Positions 7,708 through 15,168 of a stretch of DNA of 64,000 nucleotides are shown here, one piece after another. The first letter of the stretch is position 1. The number at the start of each line of letters is the position of its first letter. The notes under the pieces were generated by a model that made no database searches, was not told the DNA's origin, and worked only from the letters and a program-made list of their open reading frames with translations. Location of the stretch: contig NZ_PJZH01000008.1 in assembly GCF_002858715.1 (NCBI RefSeq), positions 1 to 64,000 on the forward strand, in the 5' to 3' direction. Made by a program: the position numbers and the translations under genes. The stretch is from Chimaeribacter coloradensis. GTDB taxonomy: Bacteria; Pseudomonadota; Gammaproteobacteria; Enterobacterales; Enterobacteriaceae.

Positions 7708-8292
7708 TTAAAGAATACGTGTACCGATCATTGAATCCCGGGTAACTAATTGTGCCAAGGCGTTTTCATCCAATCCCTCACTGTTAGCAGGCCGCTGTGG
7801 CAGTACGAAATAACGAATTTCAGCATTGCTGTCCCAGACGCGAATCTCTTTGCCGGCAGGGATATCCGTACCAAATTCCGCTAATACTCCACGTGGATCG
7901 ATGACCACACGCGAGCGATAAGGCGTGGATTTAAACCAGATGGGAGGCAAACCTAATACCGGCCATGGGTAGCAGGAGCAAAGCGTGCAAACCACAATGT
8001 TATGCACGCTATCCGTGTTTTCCAGCACATGCAATGTGGCCCCTTCAAACCCGGCATAGCCCAGTTCTTTAACCGCATCGCGACCGTTCTGCAGCAAACG
8101 TGCTTTGAAGGCGGGATCGCACCAGGCTTTTGCCACCACCTGCGCGCCATTGCGTGGGCCGACTTTGGTTTCAAAATAGTCAACGATGGTGTCAGTGACG
8201 TCCTGACTCAGGAAACCTTTTTCTGACAACAGGGACTGAATAGCACGGATCTTTAATGCAGCATCAGAAGGTAATACGGAGTGGTCCGACAT
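7708..8292 (-). CDS. Nitrile hydratase alpha subunit, cobalt type
   Basis: This 194-residue catalytic subunit carries the metal-binding claw V-C-T-L-C-S-C (Cys102, Cys105, Cys107, Ser106). Thr at 103 marks the cobalt rather than the iron class. Flanking family blocks [32 protein letters not shown] and LVTRDSMIG are intact. The enzyme hydrates nitriles to amides in the cytoplasm; the equivalent subunit in thiocyanate hydrolase (gamma) has the same claw. GAGGA precedes the ATG. It heads a five-gene operon (alpha, beta-N, beta-C, accessory, cobalt permease) divergent from an amide-type ABC importer. With an amidase at 15-16.5 kb, a nitrile-degrading role is favoured over thiocyanate. Confidence 0.93.
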   Translation of the reverse strand: MSDHSVLPSDAALKIRAIQSLLSEKGFLSQDVTDTIVDYFETKVGPRNGAQVVAKAWCDPAFKARLLQNGRDAVKELGYAGFEGATLHVLENTDSVHNIVVCTLCSCYPWPVLGLPPIWFKSTPYRSRVVIDPRGVLAEFGTDIPAGKEIRVWDSNAEIRYFVLPQRPANSEGLDENALAQLVTRDSMIGTRIL

Positions 8293-8756
8293 TTTGATTC
8301 CTCAATAAAATGAGAGTGGTGAGGACGATCAGAATTCAAGACGTTAATCCATCTGTAATTTTCTTCTTTGTTCAGGCTGCCATCTGCTGTGTTTTATTGG
8401 ACAGAATCAGTGACCGGATTTAATCTGCACCGAAAGAGTGCCTGTTGCTGTATTTAAGTGCATGGAACAAGCGGGCGTATAATTAAAAGCATCGGTATTT
8501 TTTGTGCTCATTAATTTTTTTATCGGATTAATTCCAGTCCTGATCTTGCTGGCGGCCAGCGGAGTCCACCTATAATTAAGTAAAACGTACAGTCTTAACT
8601 TCTGGCCCGCTTATTGCTAATCTCAATGACATGCCCCAATGTTGTGGCTCTTGATTATCATTTTTAGACAGTGCGGTCTGCTGCTCATCCCTATTGCTTC
8701 CGGTTCCCGGAATACTCCATCTCTATTAATTCCAATAACTTCATTGCGAGGGTGCT
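8293..8756. promoter_or_regulatory. Divergent control region between hydratase and importer operons, with a possible ANTAR hairpin
   Basis: This 464-base AT-rich gap has no gene and must hold promoters for both operons. On the plus strand, AGAC-AGTGCG-GTCT at 8666-8679 forms a hairpin whose six-base loop has A at position 1 and G at position 4, as in RNA targets of ANTAR antiterminators. Another hairpin, TTCCGG-TTC-CCGGAA, follows at 8698-8712. An ANTAR protein is encoded at the end of the importer operon. Only one consensus-like hairpin and no clear T-run terminator is visible, so the assignment is tentative. Confidence 0.35.
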
Positions 8757-9992
8757 ATGGCTATTAGTCGTCGTTCATTTATTCAGGGAACTGCTGTATC
8801 GGCATTAGGCCTGGCAGCAGGGGTTACACCAAAATTCACGTTAGCCGCTGACAGCAAAGATGCCATTAAAGTAGCGAGTATCCTCGACCTCTCGGGCGGT
8901 TTGGATATTTACGGTAAACCTATGTCCAACGCCATCAATCTGGCAGCGGATGAGATCAACGCCGCAGGAGGATTGTTAGGCCGGCCGCTGCAAGTCATCA
9001 ATTACGATGCGCAATCCAACATGCAGCTATACGCGCAATACGCCCAGCAGGCCGCGTTGAGAGACAAAGTGGCGGTGGTGCACGGCGGCATTACTTCAGC
9101 CTCGCGCGAAGTCATTCGTCCGGTATTGGATCGTTTCCGTTCCCTCTATTTCTATCCTGCGCAGTATGAAGGCGGTGTGTGTGACCGCAACTACTTCTCA
9201 TCCGGCTCCACACCTGCACAGACCGTAGAAAAACTGGTGCCTTACGCCATGAAAAAGTGGGGCAAAAAAGTTTATGTATTGGCAGCGGATTACAACTACG
9301 GCCAGATTGTTTCATCGTGGGTGAAGAAATCGGTGCGTGATAACGGAGGGGAAGTGATGACGGTGGAGTTCTTCCCGCTGGATGTCACTGATTTTGGTGC
9401 CGCGATTTCAAAAATCCAGAGCGCTAAACCTGACATGGTATGGTCAGCATTGGTCGGTGGTGCGCATATCTCCTTCTATCGCCAGTGGCACGCCGCAGGT
9501 ATGAGCAACAAAATCCCCATCGCTTCCACGGTGTTTGGCGGCGGCAATGAACACATCATCCTTTCACCCGAAGAGAGCAACGGTATTCTGGTGGCGGCAA
9601 ACTACATGCAAGAGATCCCGTCTGCCGAGAACAGAGCCTTCGTGGATAAATTCCATGCACGTTACGGCGACATGACCATCAGCGACCTGGCGATGGGCGC
9701 GTATCAAGGCATGCTGATTTGGGCTGAAGGCGTGCGCAAGGCGGGTGATATTGATCGCATGAAAGTGATCGAGGCACTGGAGTCGGGCATCACACTGACG
9801 TCTCCAAGCGGTCAGTTGAGCGTTGATCCCACCACGCACCACTGCTCGCTGGATGTGCACATTGCTGAGGTAGAGAACCACCAGATGAAAATTCTGGAAA
9901 CCTTTACTCATCAGGCTCCGGTCGATACCGCCATGGTGTGCGACCTGAAAAAAAATCCACGCGATACCAAACAGTATCAGATCGAACTGTAA
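8757..9992 (+). CDS. Urea/short-chain-amide-type ABC transporter substrate-binding protein (UrtA/FmdD/AmiC-like)
   Basis: The 411-residue product begins with a twin-arginine signal (SRRSFIQG followed by a hydrophobic stretch to about residue 30), so it is exported folded by Tat. The mature part is a type I periplasmic-binding fold: SILDLSGGLDIYGKP, then INAAGGLLGRPL, ending with the UrtA-like DTAMVCDLKKNPRDTKQY. Relatives bind urea (UrtA), formamide/acetamide (FmdD) or sense amides (AmiC). Placed opposite a nitrile hydratase operon and followed by four transporter genes, it probably binds the nitrile-derived amide or a related small amide; the ligand is inferred. GAGGG lies upstream of the ATG. 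Confidence 0.9.
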   Translation: MAISRRSFIQGTAVSALGLAAGVTPKFTLAADSKDAIKVASILDLSGGLDIYGKPMSNAINLAADEINAAGGLLGRPLQVINYDAQSNMQLYAQYAQQAALRDKVAVVHGGITSASREVIRPVLDRFRSLYFYPAQYEGGVCDRNYFSSGSTPAQTVEKLVPYAMKKWGKKVYVLAADYNYGQIVSSWVKKSVRDNGGEVMTVEFFPLDVTDFGAAISKIQSAKPDMVWSALVGGAHISFYRQWHAAGMSNKIPIASTVFGGGNEHIILSPEESNGILVAANYMQEIPSAENRAFVDKFHARYGDMTISDLAMGAYQGMLIWAEGVRKAGDIDRMKVIEALESGITLTSPSGQLSVDPTTHHCSLDVHIAEVENHQMKILETFTHQAPVDTAMVCDLKKNPRDTKQYQIEL

Positions 9993-10004
9993 CGGGAGCC
10001 CTGT

Positions 10005-10874
10005 ATGGATCTATCGATTATTTACGGCATTGAAATGCTGAATGCCATCGCGGTACTGGTGATTATGAGTCTGGGCCTGGCGGTGGTGTTCGGCATGATG
10101 AAAATCGTCAATATGGCGCACGGCGAATTTATGATGCTGGGCGGCTATAGCGCCATCATGGCCACCAACCACTTTGGCATGCCGATCTGGATTTCGATGC
10201 TGGTGATTGCACCACTCTGCGTCGGTGTCTTTGGCATCGTGATTGAGCGCGTCATTATTCGCCATCTGTATGGCCGGATGATCGACACCATGCTGGCTAC
10301 CTGGGGTTTGAGTCTGGCGCTGATTGGTGCTGCCACCATGCTTTTTGGCAACACCACGCTGGGTATCAGTTCACCATTGCCGAGCGTCAGTGTCGGCAGC
10401 TACAGCACCAGCGGCTATTCACTGTTTATGATTGTGTTTGCGCTGTGTCTGGTGACGGCATTGTGGCTGCTGCTGCGCTATACCACGCTGGGTTTATGCG
10501 CGCGCGCCACCATGCAAAATGCGCGCATGGCGGCGGCTCTCGGCAGCAATCCCGGCAAGATTTACAGCCTGACATTTGGCCTTGGCGCGGCGCTCTCGGG
10601 TTTGGGTGGCGCCTTGCTGGCACCGATCACCGGGGTGATCCCAACGATTGGTGTCAGCTTTATCGCCAAAGCCTTTATTACGGTAATTGGTGGGGGTAGC
10701 GCCATCATTGCCGGCACGCTCTCCTCATCCACGCTGTTTGGCACCATCTCGCAACTGGTGACCTATCTCTCCACGCCGGTGTTTGGCGCGGTGGCGCTGC
10801 TGCTCAGTGCCATCGTTCTGCTGCGTCTGCTGCCGCAGGGCATCACTGGCCGCTTCTTCAGGAGATCGCTGTAA
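10005..10874 (+). CDS. ABC importer permease, UrtB/LivH type
   Basis: The 289-residue inner-membrane protein has the LivH/UrtB features: VVFGMMKIVNMAHGEFMMLGGY near the N terminus, about eight membrane helices and the cytoplasmic GLCARATMQNARMAAALG loop that contacts the ATPase. It begins 12 bases after the binding-protein gene and its stop overlaps the next gene, so it is translated as part of one operon. It forms one half of the membrane pore for the amide/urea-type ligand. Confidence 0.92.
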   Translation: MDLSIIYGIEMLNAIAVLVIMSLGLAVVFGMMKIVNMAHGEFMMLGGYSAIMATNHFGMPIWISMLVIAPLCVGVFGIVIERVIIRHLYGRMIDTMLATWGLSLALIGAATMLFGNTTLGISSPLPSVSVGSYSTSGYSLFMIVFALCLVTALWLLLRYTTLGLCARATMQNARMAAALGSNPGKIYSLTFGLGAALSGLGGALLAPITGVIPTIGVSFIAKAFITVIGGGSAIIAGTLSSSTLFGTISQLVTYLSTPVFGAVALLLSAIVLLRLLPQGITGRFFRRSL

Positions 10875-11905
10875 TGAAACTGTTCTCAGAAAAAGTGCGC
10901 ATTGTCCTCAGTGCGCTGATGCTGATCCTTGTGGCATTCTGGCTCTCTGGTGTGATTGAACTGTACACCTTGCTCTCTATCACGGTGTTTCTGGTCATGG
11001 GGCTCCTGTCACTCAGCCTGGCATTTATCTGGGGCTATGGCGGCATCCTCTGTTTTGGGCAGGCGGCATTTTTTGGCCTGGGTGCCTATACCTACGCCAT
11101 TTGCGCTATCAACTGGGGTGATTCCACCTGGGCAGTGGTGATGGCGATCCTCTTACCCACGCTGTTCTCTTTGCTTCTCGGTTACGTGATCTTCTACGGC
11201 GGCGTCAGTGATGTATACCTCGGCGCTATCACTTTAGCCGTGAGCCTGGTGTTGTTTAACTGGGTGAATTCCACCTCGGGCAGTGAATACCATATTGGCG
11301 AAGCGCTGCTGGGCGGGTTCAATGGTATTCCGTCGGTGCCGACATTCAACGTTCCATTCCAGCCAGATGCAATTCTGTCACCGGAAGCGATCTTTATCGT
11401 AACGGCCGGTGCGTTGGCGTTCTGCTATGCGCTGCTGAAGTTTGTGCTGCTCAGCCGCTTTGGCAAAACGGTGGTGGCAATCCGGGAAAATGAACAGCGC
11501 GCAGGACTGCTCGGCTATAACGTGCCTGCTCATAAACTGGTGACTTTTGCTATTGGCGCGGCGATTGCCGGGTTAGCGGGATGTCTCTACGTCAACTGGG
11601 GGGCCTTTGTCAGTCCGGGCGTCTTTAGTATCAGCCAGTCGGCACAGATCATCATTTGGGTGATTGTCGGAGGACGCGGCACGTTGATCGGCCCGGTGAT
11701 CAGCTGTGTGCTGTTGCAGTGGATGGTGACGCGGCTGGGGGCACAGCAAACGGTGGATGTCAATCTGGTACTGGGCGTGATTCTGGCGGTGTTTGTGCTG
11801 CTGATCCCCGGTGGCATTTTACCGACCCTACAACGGTTGTGGCGGCGTAAGCGCCCGACCACGCCAACACCATCCCGCACGCAGATGAGTGAGGTGAAGG
11901 AATGA
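10874..11905 (+). CDS. ABC importer permease, UrtC/LivM type
   Basis: This 343-residue membrane protein is the LivM/UrtC partner: IWGYGGILCFGQAAFFGLGAY in the second or third helix, TVVAIRENEQRAGLLGY as the coupling loop, and IIWVIVGGRGTLIGP near the end. A short basic cytoplasmic tail (RRKRPTTPTPSR) follows the last helix. Its ATG overlaps the UrtB-like stop by one base, and its own stop overlaps the ATPase start by four bases, typical of tightly coupled transporter operons. Confidence 0.92.
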   Translation: MKLFSEKVRIVLSALMLILVAFWLSGVIELYTLLSITVFLVMGLLSLSLAFIWGYGGILCFGQAAFFGLGAYTYAICAINWGDSTWAVVMAILLPTLFSLLLGYVIFYGGVSDVYLGAITLAVSLVLFNWVNSTSGSEYHIGEALLGGFNGIPSVPTFNVPFQPDAILSPEAIFIVTAGALAFCYALLKFVLLSRFGKTVVAIRENEQRAGLLGYNVPAHKLVTFAIGAAIAGLAGCLYVNWGAFVSPGVFSISQSAQIIIWVIVGGRGTLIGPVISCVLLQWMVTRLGAQQTVDVNLVLGVILAVFVLLIPGGILPTLQRLWRRKRPTTPTPSRTQMSEVKE

Positions 11906-12633
11906 CGGCAACTGTCCTGTTAGAAACCCGCAAAATGGGCGTCAGTTTTGGCGGTGTGCATGCCGTCAAAGAAGTGGATTTCACTCTGCATCAAGGAGAG
12001 CTGCGCTGTCTGATCGGCCCTAACGGTGCGGGGAAGAGCACCTTTTTCAAAATGCTCAGCGGCCAGGTCAGGCCCACGCGCGGTGAATGCCGCTACCGCA
12101 ATCAGGTGATCTCCGGCAAACGCCCCTGGGATATCGCGCGGCTGGGTATCGGCATCAAAACGCAGGTGCCGAGTGTGTTTGAAGGTTTAAGCGTTCGGGA
12201 GAATCTCTGGCAGGCCGCGGCGAACAAGCTGGAAAAAGCCGCATTGCCCGCCGCCATTGACCAGGTATTGCACGATATCGGGCTGCAGGATCATCAGGAT
12301 GCTGTGCTCTCTGAATTGGCTCATGGGCAGCGGCAGTGGGTGGAGTTAGGGATGATCCTGATTTCACGTCCTCAACTGGTGCTGCTGGATGAACCTGCCG
12401 CAGGCATGACGCATCAGGAAGTACGCAAAACCGCCCAGCTGATTAAAGCGATCAATCAACAGAGCACGGTGGTAGTGGTAGAGCACGATATGGAGTTCAT
12501 CAGCATGATCGCACAGCAGGTTACGGTGTTTAATCAAGGCGCAGTTCTGGCAGAAGGGAGCTTCCGCGAAGTGACGCAGAATCCATTGGTGAAAGAGGCG
12601 TATCTCGGCAATCTGGAGATTAAACATGCTTGA
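11902..12633 (+). CDS. ABC importer ATPase, UrtD/LivG type
   Basis: The 243-residue cytoplasmic ATPase shows Walker A GPNGAGKS, the signature LAHGQRQWVELG (the UrtD variant rather than LSGGQ), Walker B VLLDEPAAGMTHQE and the switch His in VVVEHDMEF. The lack of the long LivG insertion and the AHGQRQW motif point to the urea/amide branch. It overlaps both neighbours and pairs with the UrtE-like ATPase to energise uptake. Confidence 0.92.
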   Translation: MTATVLLETRKMGVSFGGVHAVKEVDFTLHQGELRCLIGPNGAGKSTFFKMLSGQVRPTRGECRYRNQVISGKRPWDIARLGIGIKTQVPSVFEGLSVRENLWQAAANKLEKAALPAAIDQVLHDIGLQDHQDAVLSELAHGQRQWVELGMILISRPQLVLLDEPAAGMTHQEVRKTAQLIKAINQQSTVVVVEHDMEFISMIAQQVTVFNQGAVLAEGSFREVTQNPLVKEAYLGNLEIKHA

Positions 12634-13330
12634 AATTAAAGAGATAGTCTCGGGCTACAATAAAATTCCGGTATTGCACCTGTCCGGGCTGTTTGTTGGG
12701 GCGAAATCCTTCACCGGCGTGTTAGGGCGTAATGGCATGGGAAAAACCACGCTATTGCGCACCATTATGGGAGAGCTACCGGCCTGGCAGGGAACCATTG
12801 CGCTCAACGGTATTGATATTACCCGCTATCAGGCTCACCAGCGGGCGGCGGCGGGCATCGGTTTTGTGCCGCAGGGGCGGCAAATCTTTCCGCTGCTGAC
12901 GGTGGAGGAGAATCTGCGCATGGGCTGCGTAAAGCACTTCTCTCACGCGGGTCAAATCATAGAGCACATGCTGGAAATTTTTCCGCGTCTGAAACGTTTA
13001 CTGGCCCAGCCGGGTGGCGCACTGTCTGGCGGCGAGCAGCAGTTGCTGGCTTTGGCACGCTGTCTCTGCGGACAGCCGCAGCTGGTGTTGCTGGATGAGC
13101 CAACCGAAGGCATTCAACCGAATATCTGCGAGGAGATCATCGAGACGCTGCAACGGCTTAGGCATGAAATGGATATCTCAATCATTTTGGTTGAGCAGGA
13201 TATTGAATTTCTGTACGCGCTATCCGATCAGATACATGTGATTGAGAAGGGGCAGATTGTGCAGCGGATTGATCCGCGCACCCAACCGAGTGCGGCTGTC
13301 GCCGAACAATATCTCGGGTTTCATGCTTAA
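12626..13330 (+). CDS. ABC importer ATPase, UrtE/LivF type
   Basis: The 234-residue second ATPase has Walker A GRNGMGKTT, the Q-loop in GFVPQGRQIFP, the signature LSGGEQQLLALARCL and Walker B LVLLDEPTEGIQPN. GIQPN is typical of UrtE. It overlaps the UrtD-like gene by eight bases and is the last transporter component of the operon; the ANTAR-protein gene follows after 147 bases. Confidence 0.92.
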   Translation: MLEIKEIVSGYNKIPVLHLSGLFVGAKSFTGVLGRNGMGKTTLLRTIMGELPAWQGTIALNGIDITRYQAHQRAAAGIGFVPQGRQIFPLLTVEENLRMGCVKHFSHAGQIIEHMLEIFPRLKRLLAQPGGALSGGEQQLLALARCLCGQPQLVLLDEPTEGIQPNICEEIIETLQRLRHEMDISIILVEQDIEFLYALSDQIHVIEKGQIVQRIDPRTQPSAAVAEQYLGFHA

Positions 13331-13337
13331 GGGTTCT

Positions 13338-13363
13338 CTCACCTGCACAGGTGTGCGGGTGAG
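13338..13363 (+). terminator. Hairpin between the importer genes and the ANTAR gene
   Basis: CTCACC...GGTGAG encloses a second GCAC/GTGC stem with a four-base loop, starting eight bases after the UrtE-like stop. It has no T run, so it may be an attenuator, an RNA-stabilising hairpin or a weak terminator rather than a classical terminator. Confidence 0.4.
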
Positions 13364-13477
13364 GGGTACCGCTCCCGCTGTCGCTATCGACACACCATCC
13401 GGCAGTGACAACACAGCGCCGCAGCGTTGACTCAATTAACGTGATGCTTCTCCTTTCAGGATGCACACAGGTGAAAC

Positions 13478-14068
13478 ATGAATGAGTCCTCACTGCTGAC
13501 CTCTCTTGCGGGTGTCCGGTTGCATATTTTCCATCCTGATTCACAAAGTATGCGGGCTTTCTGCGCCTCTCTGACGCAACTCGGCTGTCATGCACAACAC
13601 AGCTGGCCGCCGGTGGCAGACCTTCCGGCAGATAGGCAGCTGCTGCTGGTAGCGATTGAAAATCATCATGAAGCGGTGCTGACGCGCCTGTTTAGCGCCC
13701 TGCAGCACCATCACACACCCACGATCGCTCTGGCGAATTGCCATGATGCACGGTTGTTTCCGCTGTTATTAAAGTTAAAGCCCACGGCGATTGCTGAGCG
13801 CGAACTCAATCCGTTTGCATTGATTGTGCAGATGATTGGCACCTGGCAATCCGCGCAGCAGCAGGTGCAATTGCGCCATGAACTGCAGGCACGTCAACAG
13901 CGCACGGCAAGAAATGAACGCCTGGCGCAGGCCAAGGGAGTGCTGATGCAAAACTTTGGTTTGGATGAAGCCGGTGCCTATCGGTTGATGCGCACAGAAG
14001 CGATGAACACGCGCAGCAGTCTTGAGTTTACGGCCGAGCGTATGATTAATCAGCTTGAGAAATTGTAG
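13478..14068 (+). CDS. AmiR-like antiterminator (pseudo-receiver plus ANTAR domain)
   Basis: The 196-residue protein has an N-terminal receiver-like domain lacking an obvious phosphorylation Asp pocket, a coiled-coil stretch (residues about 120-145, rich in Gln and Arg: QVQLRHELQARQQRTARNERL), and a C-terminal ANTAR domain with AQAKGVLMQNFGLDEAGAYRL and the closing MNTRSSLEFTAERMI. AmiR works by binding RNA hairpins and preventing premature termination, and is held silent by the amide sensor AmiC. Here no separate AmiC exists, so the operon's binding protein or the free ligand may play that part (inference). A good AGGTG site precedes the ATG. It likely controls the importer and perhaps the hydratase operon. 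Confidence 0.87.
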   Translation: MNESSLLTSLAGVRLHIFHPDSQSMRAFCASLTQLGCHAQHSWPPVADLPADRQLLLVAIENHHEAVLTRLFSALQHHHTPTIALANCHDARLFPLLLKLKPTAIAERELNPFALIVQMIGTWQSAQQQVQLRHELQARQQRTARNERLAQAKGVLMQNFGLDEAGAYRLMRTEAMNTRSSLEFTAERMINQLEKL

Positions 14069-14082
14069 GGGCGTTGGGACAT

Positions 14083-14098
14083 GCGGCCTGAAGGCCGC
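14083..14098. terminator. Hairpin between convergent ANTAR and AraC genes
   Basis: GCGGCC-TGAA-GGCCGC is a perfect six-pair stem between two converging stop codons (14068 and 14109). It lacks a T run but is well placed to limit read-through in both directions. Confidence 0.45.
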
Positions 14099-14108
14099 AC
14101 CCGGCAGA

Positions 14109-15050
14109 CTATCGTGACGCTTCGGTCTGTCGCAAAAGGCTGCTGGGGGTGTACCCAAAGGCTTTGCGAAACGCCAGACTGAAATGCGACATGTCGCTGA
14201 AGCCATGATCCAGTGCCACCTGCGTTATATTACGCGCTTTACCCTCGGCCAGTGCTTTGCGGCAGGACAGTAATCGCTCCTGCCAGACGAAATTCATCGG
14301 CGTTGTACCGTGCGCGGCAAACACCCGACTGATAGTGCGTGGGGAAACATGGTGTGCATTGGCAATTTGCGCCATTGTGAGATCAGCTTCGTGCAGATTC
14401 TGTCGTAGATAGCTCACGACACGTGAATAGAGATCCGGCTTCAGCGCATCATCCCCTTTCTGCAGATTGACGCTGACCGAAATCATATTGATTAATGTGT
14501 TAGCGAACTGCTCTGCGAGAAATCCATTTTCACATTCGGCGTTGAAAATAAAGGCTTCCTGCAACAGTTGCTTGAGAGATGTTATGCCGGGGCGTTGCAG
14601 ATCCAGCGTTTTCCCTGCCAGCCGGGCAATAGCGGGTGCCTCTTTTTCAATCATTCGCCGCGGGAGATGGACAATATTGATCGCCACGTTATCCATGGTG
14701 AAATCAAAAGGCGTGGCGGCATCGTAGATCACGACATCGCCGACGCTGACGCGCGATTGGTTTTCATTCTGCCGCAACGTGCCACTGCCAGAACGCATGT
14801 AACCGAGGTAAAAGTCATGGTTAGGATGGCGACGAATGCACTCTGGTGTGCGTTGCCACACCAGCGCGGTTTGTGACATGTGATGGGCGATATCGACATG
14901 ACCCAGCATGGAATAACTAAAGCTACCGGAGAACGCGCCCGCGTGGGTCTGCCGTACTTCTGCTTTAATCAGACGCGAACAGACAGCATCCCGCCAGGCA
15001 TCAAAACGATGGCGATTATCCAGATGATCGGTAGTGAAAGTTTCTTTCAT
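14109..15050 (-). CDS. AraC-family activator, probable regulator of the nitrile/amide genes
   Basis: The 313-residue protein has an N-terminal ligand-sensing domain of the AraC-binding type (RHPNHDFYLGYMRSGSG, VGDVVIYDAATPFDFTM) and a C-terminal double helix-turn-helix: ADLTMAQIANAHHVSPRTISR and ARNITQVALDHGFSDMSHFS, then FRKAFGYTPS. This architecture is that of NitR-type activators of nitrilase and amidase genes and of other catabolic AraC proteins. It lies immediately downstream of the amidase on the same strand but is separated from it by a terminator, so it has its own promoter. Its targets are probably the amidase or the hydratase operon (inference). Confidence 0.85.
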   Translation of the reverse strand: MKETFTTDHLDNRHRFDAWRDAVCSRLIKAEVRQTHAGAFSGSFSYSMLGHVDIAHHMSQTALVWQRTPECIRRHPNHDFYLGYMRSGSGTLRQNENQSRVSVGDVVIYDAATPFDFTMDNVAINIVHLPRRMIEKEAPAIARLAGKTLDLQRPGITSLKQLLQEAFIFNAECENGFLAEQFANTLINMISVSVNLQKGDDALKPDLYSRVVSYLRQNLHEADLTMAQIANAHHVSPRTISRVFAAHGTTPMNFVWQERLLSCRKALAEGKARNITQVALDHGFSDMSHFSLAFRKAFGYTPSSLLRQTEASR

Positions 15051-15125
15051 AGTTACGTCCCCTTAACCTGGCGAAAAAGAACGAAATCACACCAAATCAA
15101 GCAAGTTTCAGGCCATAACCACATG

Positions 15126-15154
15126 AAAAAGCCGCGTTGATTTATCAACGCGGC
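15126..15154 (-). terminator. Rho-independent terminator of the amidase gene
   Basis: GCCGCGTTGA-TTTA-TCAACGCGGC is a perfect ten-pair stem, followed on the minus strand by TTTTT (A run at 15126-15130), 15 bases after the amidase stop. Confidence 0.88.
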
Positions 15155-15168
15155 TGACGCGGGGAGCG

